DNA of 64,000 bases from Saprospiraceae bacterium (lineage in GTDB: Bacteria; Bacteroidota; Bacteroidia; Chitinophagales; Saprospiraceae), in NCBI GenBank assembly GCA_028285545.1, contig JANQPA010000084.1:1-64000 (forward strand), read 5' to 3'. This document shows, piece after piece, positions 29,182-36,124 of the stretch. Both the position numbers and the translations under genes were made by a program. Each line of letters opens with the position of its first letter. Positions within the stretch are counted from its first letter, which is position 1. The notes under the pieces are model-generated. The model made no database searches and was not told where the DNA came from. It saw only the letters and a program-made list of their open reading frames with translations.

Positions 29182-30050
29182 CTATGGAATCTCTTTATCA
29201 AATAGTTGGGATTTCTCGTCAAGGCTTCCATCAATATCGCAGTAGACGTTCCATTCACTTGGAGCGGCAACAGGATATCATCGCTCAAGTCAATCACCAC
29301 CGCCTAACTCATACTCGTATGGGGGCTAGGCCACTCTATGTGTTGATGCAAAACCAAGAAACCGAACCTCTTTTACTAGGCATCGGAAGAGATAAATTCG
29401 AAGTAATCCTCATTAGTAATGGCCTGACTGTCCAGCCAATACGAATTTTTCATCGAACCACCTACTCCACAGCTTCTCGTTTTCCTAATCTTGTAGAAGC
29501 TTTAAAAATCAACCGGCTTAACCAGGTCTGGGTCAGCGATCTTACTTATTACCGTTTAATTGATGGTTGGGCTTATCTAACTTTTATTCTTGATCTTTAT
29601 TCAAGAAGATGTTTAGGATATGCCCTTTCTCAAAATATGACCACCGAACAAACTACTTTACCTGCTCTTCAAATGGCCCTCAATAACAGAGCCATTAAGG
29701 ATTATGAACAAAATCTCATCTTCCATTCCGATGGAGGGGGACAATACTATGATAAAGACTTTCTAAATCAACTTCATGATTACCATATTTTATCCTCTAT
29801 GGCTGCAACTGTCTATGAAAACCCCCACATGGAACGATTTCATAGTACCGCTAAAAATGATTACTTAATTCCTTGGGGTGTCAACTCCTTTAACCAACTC
29901 AAAGTAAAACTCCCTAAGTTCGTTTACTTGTATAATCAACAAAGACCACATGAAAGCTTGAAGTATAAAACACCACTGGCTTTTGAACAGTATATACAAC
30001 AAATTCCGCTATGTCAAAGACCTTTGCTTTTATTTAAAAAAATAACTTAA
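29133..30050 (+). CDS. IS3-family transposase OrfB (DDE catalytic part)
   Basis: A 305-aa frame in the -1 register relative to OrfA, overlapping it by 49 bp. It is probably made mainly as an OrfAB fusion; its own TTG start is weak. The DDE triad is present: Asp in QVWVSDLTYYRLID, Asp in IFHSDGGGQYY and Glu in NPHMERFHSTAKND. The N-terminal HTH_21-like segment (YQIVGISRQGFHQYRSR) and C-terminal YLYNQQRPHESLKYKTP are also typical. No stop or frameshift disrupts it. Confidence 0.93.
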   Translation: MEVLEWFFNNRSEHCLTMESLYQIVGISRQGFHQYRSRRSIHLERQQDIIAQVNHHRLTHTRMGARPLYVLMQNQETEPLLLGIGRDKFEVILISNGLTVQPIRIFHRTTYSTASRFPNLVEALKINRLNQVWVSDLTYYRLIDGWAYLTFILDLYSRRCLGYALSQNMTTEQTTLPALQMALNNRAIKDYEQNLIFHSDGGGQYYDKDFLNQLHDYHILSSMAATVYENPHMERFHSTAKNDYLIPWGVNSFNQLKVKLPKFVYLYNQQRPHESLKYKTPLAFEQYIQQIPLCQRPLLLFKKIT

Positions 30051-30114
30051 TTTATATTTATGATACGAGTTCTTTTTCAACTCCTTTAACGTCAACCTAT
30101 TTCAGGCGCGCACA

Positions 30115-30169
30115 GTTCAGAGTTCAGAGTTCAGAGTTCAGAGTTCAGAGTTCAGAGTTCAGAGTTCAG
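30115..30169. repeat. Heptamer array (AGTTCAG)n, right part
   Basis: A partial unit (GTTCAG) plus seven perfect copies of AGTTCAG, the same 7-bp unit as the left array at 28651. The uninterrupted array would have had about 14 copies before IS3 insertion. Confidence 0.95.
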
Positions 30170-30397
30170 TTAGGAATTGATTTATTGAAAGGATGGTTGC
30201 TTATTTAAGCTCTTTTTTCACGCGGATTTCGCAAATATTGCAGACCTATCCGTCGTGAGACTGTGTTATTTTGGAGAGGCAGTCGTAGACTGTCACCAAC
30301 GGAATATCGTACTATCGCAGAATCATAGCATCAATAAATCTACTCATCTACACATTTGCAAATCTGCACATCTACTAATTTGCAAATTTGTACATCC
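30170..30397. repeat. Intergenic cluster of dispersed repeat words
   Basis: Contains a second copy (30219-30247) of the arm-and-loop sequence found at 10557-10585, the second GGCAGT-family hairpin (30278-30301), and an 11-bp-period AT-rich array at about 30340-30395 (TTTGCAAATCTGCACATCTA type). The last is shared with 34565-34790 and, inverted, with 36983-37110. No coding potential. Confidence 0.6.
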
Positions 30398-31639
30398 TTA
30401 AGTAGGTTCAGGAAGCATGTAGGCAATCGCGAAAGCTGCTACAGCAACGATCAAGCCATACATAAAGATGCTATAGCATATACTGAGATAGCGATATTTT
30501 TTGGCTAAAACGACTCCAAGAAAATATAAATCGCGGGTCATAGAACTATAGAGGAAGTCACTGTCTTTGATCATTTCCATCATGCCCCAATGGAAATCAT
30601 TAAGAGACATATTGTAGAAATTACCAAAGAAAAGTAAATTCGATTTCTTTTGCTCGATGTCCTCCCTTGTAAACTTGCCTTCCGTAATTTTGGGGCGGGT
30701 GGAAAGAATGGCGAAAACAAGTGCTGCCAAGCAAACGAACAATAATAAGACGGTAGGGATAATTAAGCGAACATCTTCATCTAATTTCGGTACCAAATTA
30801 GAAACGACAATCGAAATAATAATGGCATTAATACTGAGCATGATGTTGGCTTTATTATCTGCTATGGAGCTCAGATTAACGTGAGTTCTGTAGGTAGTTC
30901 GATACATGGTCTCTACTCCCCTACCCAAGTTGATATCCTTGAGATCTTTTTCGTTTTTTTTGCGAGATCGCTGAAGTTTTTTCTTCTTCTTTTCCTCTCT
31001 TTGTGCTCTTTCTTCTGCCAGGGTTAATACTGGATTGAGTCTTTGTTTGTATTTACTCAGTTGTTTGATATTTTTTTTCTTGCGGTCGTTGTATAATTCA
31101 TTAGCGACTTCTGTATGAAACTTGTGATTATTGATAAAATCCAGTTCGAAGTCAACCCATTCCTTTTCAGACATGAACATATTCCTGGTAATCCCCAATT
31201 CTTCCCTGACTCTACTGCATCGATCCCAATACAACTTGCTGCCCAGGTGGCTTACATCTGCATCTCTGATGATCATTTCCAGCAGATTTTGTGGCTTATA
31301 ATCCATGGTAGTAGCCATGATGCAAGACAAAACCTTTTTAAGATTCTCAGGAGAATAATCTCTTTTCATCAAAAAAGCTTTAGCTTGCTCACAGCTTCTC
31401 TCTTCATGCATATCTGGTCCCTTATCATAGCCTGTATCATGAAACCAAGCTGCCAATTGCAGAATATCAAATTCGTCTTCAGATAATTCATAACCAGCAC
31501 CAATCAGCTGAACAGCCTCAGCTACATCGCAGGTATGACCAAAATTGTGATACACATATTGCTCAGGGATTCGCTCCTTATAAAACTGCTCAACATAGGC
31601 TTCTGCCTCCTTAAGAATATCAATCTTTGATTCTGCCAT
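30398..31639 (-). CDS. HD-domain phosphohydrolase fused to Pycsar-effector-like membrane domain
   Basis: The 413-aa protein begins with an HD domain (about 10-185). It has the metal ligands His35 (HNFGHT), His67-Asp68 (WFHDTGYD) and Asp126 (IRDADVSHLG), so it is probably an active phosphohydrolase or phosphodiesterase. A Lys/Glu-rich coil (about 205-238) leads to a PycTM/DUF5706-type domain: YRTTYRTHVNLSSIADNKAN followed by helices at about 264-282, 292-312 and 388-408. In Pycsar immunity this membrane domain is the effector triggered by cyclic UMP or CMP. No pyrimidine cyclase gene is next to it. ATG start; a MITE-like element lies 11 bp upstream. It could instead be a housekeeping nucleotide-turnover protein. 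Confidence 0.87.
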   Translation of the reverse strand: MAESKIDILKEAEAYVEQFYKERIPEQYVYHNFGHTCDVAEAVQLIGAGYELSEDEFDILQLAAWFHDTGYDKGPDMHEERSCEQAKAFLMKRDYSPENLKKVLSCIMATTMDYKPQNLLEMIIRDADVSHLGSKLYWDRCSRVREELGITRNMFMSEKEWVDFELDFINNHKFHTEVANELYNDRKKKNIKQLSKYKQRLNPVLTLAEERAQREEKKKKKLQRSRKKNEKDLKDINLGRGVETMYRTTYRTHVNLSSIADNKANIMLSINAIIISIVVSNLVPKLDEDVRLIIPTVLLLFVCLAALVFAILSTRPKITEGKFTREDIEQKKSNLLFFGNFYNMSLNDFHWGMMEMIKDSDFLYSSMTRDLYFLGVVLAKKYRYLSICYSIFMYGLIVAVAAFAIAYMLPEPT

Positions 31640-31649
31640 AATAAACTAA

Positions 31650-31799
31650 TAGAGGGCGTGAGGTTGTGTAAAAAGTCAATTTTTGGAAAAAATTGACTTT
31701 AAAAAAATATATTTTCTCCTTTTTAAGTGCAGGTTATATATTAATGTAAAAACTAAAGTTTTATAAAATTTTAGTTTTTACACAACCCCACAGCCTCTA
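31650..31799. mobile_element. MITE-like element (150 bp) with 25-bp terminal inverted repeats
   Basis: Arms 31650-31674 and 31775-31799 match at 22 of 25 positions when inverted; the inner 13 bp GGTTGTGTAAAAA is identical. The interior has further hairpins (AAAGTCAATTTTT / AAAAATTGACTTT; GTAAAAACTAAA / TTTAGTTTTTAC) and no coding frame. It lies between the HD-PycTM start and the SRPBCC stop. No convincing target duplication was found. Confidence 0.5.
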
Positions 31800-31807
31800 A
31801 AAAACTT

Positions 31808-32341
31808 TTATCCTTCAATTAAATTTTTCAATTTATTTAGCCCTTTTTCATAATCCTTGCCTACTGCCTTGTCAAAATTCATAAACAAGCCCATCAGATT
31901 GAAAGGAAAGGTCATTTTGGAAGAAAAACCCCATTTAACAATGGTTCCACCTTCTCTATCCTCCATCCTCAAATAAGTATCCGCTACAGATTGCCATGGT
32001 TGGATAAATGTAACGACTGTATCTACTGATTCATTTTCTACAATATTCGTATTTGCTTGTTCTCCTTTTCCAACCTTTTTATTTCCTTCCCAGCTCCATT
32101 TAGCGCTGAGAGTTCCATCTTCGCCTTCCAAATTAGTTTTCACATTAGGATCCATCTCCATCCAGGGTGACCAATCATTTCTTTTGCTGAATAAGAGTAT
32201 ATACGGAAATATTTGCTCTTTGGTGGCATTAATCAGAATGGATCTTTCTAATTTTGCTTCTTTGGGCGCCAGCAAATTTAAAATCATTAGGAGAAGTACT
32301 AATCCTACGATGACTATTAAAATCACTTTAAGTACAAACAT
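31808..32341 (-). CDS. Membrane-anchored SRPBCC-family protein
   Basis: The 177-aa protein has an N-terminal membrane helix (about 3-25, VLKVILIVIVGLVLLLMILN). A START/SRPBCC fold follows: ERSILINATKEQIFPYI opening, NDWSPWMEMDPN, and a long C-terminal helix NFDKAVGKDYEKGLNKLKNL. The hydrophobic-ligand-binding fold gives no specific substrate. It starts 9 bp after the ATP-grasp gene at 32351-33541 and is probably co-transcribed with it and the amidotransferase. Confidence 0.85.
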   Translation of the reverse strand: MFVLKVILIVIVGLVLLLMILNLLAPKEAKLERSILINATKEQIFPYILLFSKRNDWSPWMEMDPNVKTNLEGEDGTLSAKWSWEGNKKVGKGEQANTNIVENESVDTVVTFIQPWQSVADTYLRMEDREGGTIVKWGFSSKMTFPFNLMGLFMNFDKAVGKDYEKGLNKLKNLIEG

Positions 32342-32350
32342 GATATATAT

Positions 32351-33541
32351 TTATGTTTCGAAAAAGCCAATACTTCCTCCTACCCAGGTTTTACCCTTAT
32401 TATATCTTACTCCTACCATTTCTCCTTTGCTAATGCGAACCAGATTATTTACGATTTCAGGCCTTTCACGGCCAGGTTCCCACAACATCAACATACGCAC
32501 CTCACATTTTGCTTTGGAATCGAGTGTTTCGATTACTGGTTCATAAGTTACTTTTCGCTGGAGGATATAATTTTCTGGATCTTTTATCCGATCCAGATCA
32601 TATTTATTCAAGTTAATGATAACGCCTGAACCTGCAAAAGAATATAAGGGTTTGAGGACATAATTCTCTAAATCATGTGGTAATTCCTCTAAATTATTCA
32701 AAAAGAAGGAATTTGGCACATACTTGCTTTTTAAAAATGGCAAGGTATGCTTACTTATTCTGAAAAACCAGTTGGGATGCCCTACCCATTGGATGTCATT
32801 TTCTTCAATAAAGTAAAATTCTCGCTTCAGGTCATCCCGCTTAATCAATTCATCAAAGATAACCCTGTTGAAAATACGGTGTACTGGAATGCGTCGTCCA
32901 TCTTTTTCGTAATATACTTGCCGCCCCTCTTTTTTTAGATCTGTAACGCAAAGTACTTCACAGCCCAACAGTTGTTTAGCTATTAAAAAATCAATTTGGG
33001 TAGCCTGCTTATAGGGCTCTACTTCCAGCAGAACAACATTCTCTGGATTTGCATCCGCTATGATGATTTTTCTTAGCTTTTCGAGGTATTCTTCTTCAGT
33101 AATTCCATTAAACAGGTGATTATAGCCCTCAGGAATATGAAAATAATGTCGATAAGCCTTAGCTAATTCATATTGATAAAAATACAGGGAAGGAAAGCCT
33201 TGAATTTCAATGAGTTGGGGAGTATATTCTCCGTTTTCATCCAGGCAAATACCAAAATCCATTTGCAGAAAAACCGTATGCGGTGTTTCATTGGGAACTA
33301 CTTGCCCTGAAAGGAGTGCTCCTTTGGACTGTTCTAAAAATTCCGGCTTGATAATGATATCGGTAATTTCCTCACAGGCTTCGAAAAGTTTTTCTTTCAA
33401 AGGCTTAGGAATAAAAACTGGTGTTTCAGAAATACTAAAGGGTGGCAGATGATTGTATTTGCTTACAAAATTATCAATTAATGCCTGGTATTGCGTCTTA
33501 GAAAAATTCGCATTGTAATTTTTGCGAAGTTCAGGAACCAT
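32351..33541 (-). CDS. ATP-grasp-like ligase, uncharacterised
   Basis: The 396-aa protein has an ATP-grasp-like C-terminal half: a nucleotide-binding segment YVLKPLYSFAGSGVIINL (about 293-310), the strand YILQRKVTYEPVIETLD, then KCEVRMLMLW and NLVRISKGEMVGVRYNKG. The N-terminal half (about 1-200) includes IEIQGFPSLYFYQYELAKAY, probably the substrate-binding part. ATP-grasp enzymes join a carboxylate to an amine or thiol through an acyl phosphate. Neighbouring amidotransferase and second ATP-grasp genes suggest a small-peptide or amide product. Family assignment is by motif only. Confidence 0.7.
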   Translation of the reverse strand: MVPELRKNYNANFSKTQYQALIDNFVSKYNHLPPFSISETPVFIPKPLKEKLFEACEEITDIIIKPEFLEQSKGALLSGQVVPNETPHTVFLQMDFGICLDENGEYTPQLIEIQGFPSLYFYQYELAKAYRHYFHIPEGYNHLFNGITEEEYLEKLRKIIIADANPENVVLLEVEPYKQATQIDFLIAKQLLGCEVLCVTDLKKEGRQVYYEKDGRRIPVHRIFNRVIFDELIKRDDLKREFYFIEENDIQWVGHPNWFFRISKHTLPFLKSKYVPNSFFLNNLEELPHDLENYVLKPLYSFAGSGVIINLNKYDLDRIKDPENYILQRKVTYEPVIETLDSKAKCEVRMLMLWEPGRERPEIVNNLVRISKGEMVGVRYNKGKTWVGGSIGFFET

Positions 33542-33610
33542 AAGATTTTAGAGTTTTTGAGAAAACATGATGGTTATATATCAAAAAACCGGGGTATTGG
33601 TTTTAGCTGG

Positions 33611-34435
33611 TTAAACGGTGACTCCCTTATTTTCAGAAATAATCTTGTTTATTGTTTTGTATAAAAAGTAAGGCAGTACAACCGAATGTGTTAATTCTAT
33701 ATTATCGGAATCAAAAAGATGATCCATCATATTAAGATACTTTCTTTCACTATATGTTTGTAGGATGAGCTCCCGGCGATCGGCATCCAAAAAGTGGGTA
33801 CGCATACCTTCTGGGTCCGCTTCCGGATGAAACTGAACACCCACAATTTCTTCTGAAAAACGCATGGCCATTATTGCCCTTTCTAAATTTACATGTGGGC
33901 GTATTTTTTCTAAAGCCAGAATTTCAAAGCCCATTCTATCAAGATGATCAAGATTAGGTTTTATGACCTGCCAGTCCCTGAAGTCGGCTGCATAAAATGG
34001 ATTATTTAGCCCTTCAAAGAGTGGATCCCCGGTACCAAGGTCTGTCATATGCACTGGGTAAATACCAAAGGAGGGAGATTTCCGTTTAGTAATTTTCCCT
34101 ACCTTAAAATGATGGCAGGCCATTTGGAAAGAGTGGCAAATAAAAAAGATATACTTTCTTTTATTTCCTTCTTGTTTATTCCAATCCCAAACTGATTGGA
34201 TCCAATCAAAATATTGTACTTCCCAGTGGCCATCTCCATCCAGTGGACTGCCAGGCCCTCCGGTAGAAATAAAAATATCATATTCCAGGGAGGGCACTTC
34301 AGCCTTAGCTCGTACGTCAAAGACATCATAGGAACTGATACCATCGAATTGTTCGATGATCTCCTTAATATTATTCATCCCCAAATTGGGAGTTGTGTCA
34401 TATAGGTCCAGGATTGCCAGTTTGATGTCACTCAT
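33611..34435 (-). CDS. Class I glutamine-amidotransferase-like protein
   Basis: The 274-aa protein has a class I GATase triad: nucleophile Cys100 in FFICHSFQMACHHF and the His203/Glu205 pair in VGVQFHPEADPEG. An oxyanion-side STGGPGSP motif lies at about 57-64. The elbow is CHS rather than the usual CxG, an unusual variant. In this family the domain releases ammonia from glutamine, or hydrolyses gamma-glutamyl bonds, for a partner. The ATP-grasp gene 69 bp downstream on the same strand is the likely partner. The C-terminal 60 residues are extra. ATG start. Confidence 0.85.
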   Translation of the reverse strand: MSDIKLAILDLYDTTPNLGMNNIKEIIEQFDGISSYDVFDVRAKAEVPSLEYDIFISTGGPGSPLDGDGHWEVQYFDWIQSVWDWNKQEGNKRKYIFFICHSFQMACHHFKVGKITKRKSPSFGIYPVHMTDLGTGDPLFEGLNNPFYAADFRDWQVIKPNLDHLDRMGFEILALEKIRPHVNLERAIMAMRFSEEIVGVQFHPEADPEGMRTHFLDADRRELILQTYSERKYLNMMDHLFDSDNIELTHSVVLPYFLYKTINKIISENKGVTV

Positions 34436-34793
34436 TTTCTTAGTATTTAGTTATCACGTGCTCAAGTGTTCACGTGTTCAAGTTAAAGGGGGTACGGTAT
34501 TTTAGCTAGTGCTATTTATTAATGCTTTAGTTGGTAGTCCATAGGGACCACCAACTAAGTTATTCAACAATACTCATTTGCAAATTTTCTAATCTGCACA
34601 TTTACATATTCTCACATCACAATATTATAGAATTGCAGAATCCTAGCATCAAAAAATAGGTACATCTACTAATTTGCACATCTGCAAATTTACTCATCTG
34701 CAAATTTACTCATCTGCAAATTTACTCATCTACTAATCCTCTAATTTACACATTATAGAATCATAACATCAAAGCATCACAGAATTAAAGGAA
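34436..34793. repeat. Repeat-rich intergenic region between two amide-metabolism genes
   Basis: A 358-bp non-coding stretch: a CACGTG(C/T)TCAAGTG array (34455-34482), a 50-bp hairpin-forming unit (34503-34555) with an inverted copy at 37115-37167, and a long 11-bp-period array (about 34565-34790) built from words like ATCTGCAAATTTACTC. No promoter box was found. Confidence 0.75.
34503..34555 (+). repeat. Dispersed hairpin repeat, copy A
   Basis: Shares roughly 80 percent identity over about 53 bp with the reverse complement of 37115-37167 (cores GTGCTATTTATT, ATGCTTTAG, TAGGGACCACCAAC). It contains an internal hairpin GTTGGTAGTCC / GGACCACCAAC. Confidence 0.65.
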
Positions 34794-35777
34794 TTATTTC
34801 TTTTTCTTAGCAGTACTTGTTCTTGTCTTTTTCGCACTACTTGATACACTATCTTTAATAAAACCACCCCAACTGAGATTGTTTTTATTGTCTTTCTGTT
34901 CTTTTGCTCTTTCGATAGCATAAGTAGCCATCGTTTCAACCACCCACTCAAAGTTTTCCGCTCCCACAGAATTAACATCTGCATCGGGTGCAGGGTTGCA
35001 AAAATCAATGGCATAAGGCACGCCATCTTTGATGGCAAATTCTACCGTGTTAAAGTCATATCCAAGTGCGAGGTTCAATTTCAGTGTATAATCATGAATG
35101 GTAGCCAACATTTCCTCTGATACGTCATGATTGGCTTCATATCTCAGGTGGTGAGGGTTACGTGGCTCATAATGCATTATTTTAACATATTTTTGGCCAA
35201 TGCAATAACATCTAAAATAAGCTGTAAAATCAATAGCTTCCTGAAGCATCATTACCAACTGACCAGTTTCACTGTATTTTTCGAAAAACTCACCTTGAGA
35301 TTCCAGTTTATACACGTTTTTCCACCCTCCACCTGCAAAGGGTTTCATAAAAGCGGGGAAACCAATGTGTTCAAAAATTCCTTCCCAATCTAAGGGAAAA
35401 GCGAGGTTCATAAAGGACTCGCTACTGGTATCATCTGGATGTACTTTGGAAGGGAGCAAAACGGTTTTAGGAACCGGTACTCCAATTTGTTCTGCCAAAA
35501 CATTATTAAAAAACTTTTCATCAGCACTCCACCAAAAGGGATTGTTGATAACGGCTGTGCCACATGCAGCTGCATTTTTTAAAAAAGCACGATAAAAGGG
35601 TACATCCTGAGAAATACGATCTATGATAACCGCATAATCGGTAGGGCGAGCTTGAACAACTTTATCGATGCTTACAAATTCAGCTGTTATGCCCTTCTCA
35701 TTTTTGGCATTTACCCGCTCTACAAAAGCTTCTGGGAAGGAGCGTTCTTTACCAAATAAAATTCCAATTTTCTTCAT
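34794..35777 (-). CDS. RimK/D-Ala-D-Ala-ligase-like ATP-grasp protein
   Basis: The 327-aa protein has a pre-ATP-grasp domain (about 1-95) and an ATP-grasp fold. Nucleotide-binding Lys145 is in PAFMKPFAGGGWKNVY, and the metal ligands are Glu246 (FNTVEFAI), Asp258 and Asn261 (YAIDFCNPAPD). A serine/lysine-rich tail (about 300-327) follows. It probably ligates a carboxylate and an amine. It heads a minus-strand series with the amidotransferase and the second ATP-grasp gene, though a 358-bp repeat region separates them. ATG start; promoter candidate at 35930-35937. Confidence 0.88.
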   Translation of the reverse strand: MKKIGILFGKERSFPEAFVERVNAKNEKGITAEFVSIDKVVQARPTDYAVIIDRISQDVPFYRAFLKNAAACGTAVINNPFWWSADEKFFNNVLAEQIGVPVPKTVLLPSKVHPDDTSSESFMNLAFPLDWEGIFEHIGFPAFMKPFAGGGWKNVYKLESQGEFFEKYSETGQLVMMLQEAIDFTAYFRCYCIGQKYVKIMHYEPRNPHHLRYEANHDVSEEMLATIHDYTLKLNLALGYDFNTVEFAIKDGVPYAIDFCNPAPDADVNSVGAENFEWVVETMATYAIERAKEQKDNKNNLSWGGFIKDSVSSSAKKTRTSTAKKKK

Positions 35778-35824
35778 ATAAGATTTAACATTTAAGGCTT
35801 AAATACTTTATAACAAACATGATT

Positions 35825-35864
35825 AAAATTATGCTTCCCTAGAATCACCGGGTGGCATAATTTT
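35825..35864 (-). promoter_or_regulatory. Hairpin in the leader of the ATP-grasp gene
   Basis: A 10-bp perfect outer stem, 48 bp before the ATG, with a 20-nt interior that can pair partly. On the minus strand the descending arm ends in four T's, so an attenuator-like role is possible. No known riboswitch is recognised. Confidence 0.35.
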
Positions 35865-35929
35865 ATAATCATTCTGTCAATTGTACTAAAGTCCCGGTAT
35901 TTACAATTCTTCATTTTTTAAAAACTCCA

Positions 35930-35937
35930 CAAAAGTA
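35930..35937 (-). promoter_or_regulatory. Bacteroidetes-type -7 box for the ATP-grasp gene
   Basis: The minus strand reads TACTTTTG, an exact match. It predicts a leader of about 145 nt that includes the hairpin at 35825-35864. Confidence 0.5.
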
Positions 35938-36124
35938 AGACCAATCTTTTAATTCAGAAACTTGTTAAGTAAATGATTATCAATAATTATTGAAAAACCT
36001 TGACCGCCAATTCAAAACTTCCTCATTGATAACAAAATGTATGGAAAATGAAAATAAGGTAATCATCGATTATCTTTATTTTTTGATTACAATATGTCTT
36101 CTTTGACCAATAAGATTTTTGTTG

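Larger units (their letters stand above)
28698..30114 (+). mobile_element. Complete IS3-family insertion sequence (1,417 bp)
   Basis: The ends start TGT and finish ACA, as in IS3. The 41-bp terminal inverted repeats (28698-28738 and 30074-30114) match at 36 of 41 positions; the inner block GCCTGAAATAGGTTGAC is identical. The target duplication is 3 bp (GTT at 28695-28697 and 30115-30117). It encodes OrfA and OrfB in the usual overlapping -1 arrangement, both intact, so the element may still be active. It inserted within a 7-bp tandem repeat array. Confidence 0.95.
35778..36124. other. Divergent promoter region, ATP-grasp / esterase
   Basis: A 347-bp spacer. Contains the -7 box at 35930-35937 (minus) and a leader hairpin with arms AAAATTATGC (35825-35834) and GCATAATTTT (35855-35864), which would fall in the ATP-grasp mRNA leader. 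A plus-strand promoter for the esterase was not recognised. Confidence 0.5.

Noticed and set aside
28651-30169. Regular repeats that might suggest a CRISPR array
   Set aside because: The unit is only 7 bp and contiguous, with no spacers, and no cas gene is present.
31115-31486. 123-codon plus-strand frame inside the HD-PycTM gene
   Set aside because: Antisense to the HD domain; no start context or homology pattern.
24859-31639. The cyclase-STAND gene and HD-PycTM gene as one Pycsar operon
   Set aside because: They are on the same strand but about 2.2 kb apart, separated by a plus-strand gene and an IS3 element, and the cyclase is fused to a transcription regulator. A functional link is only a hypothesis.
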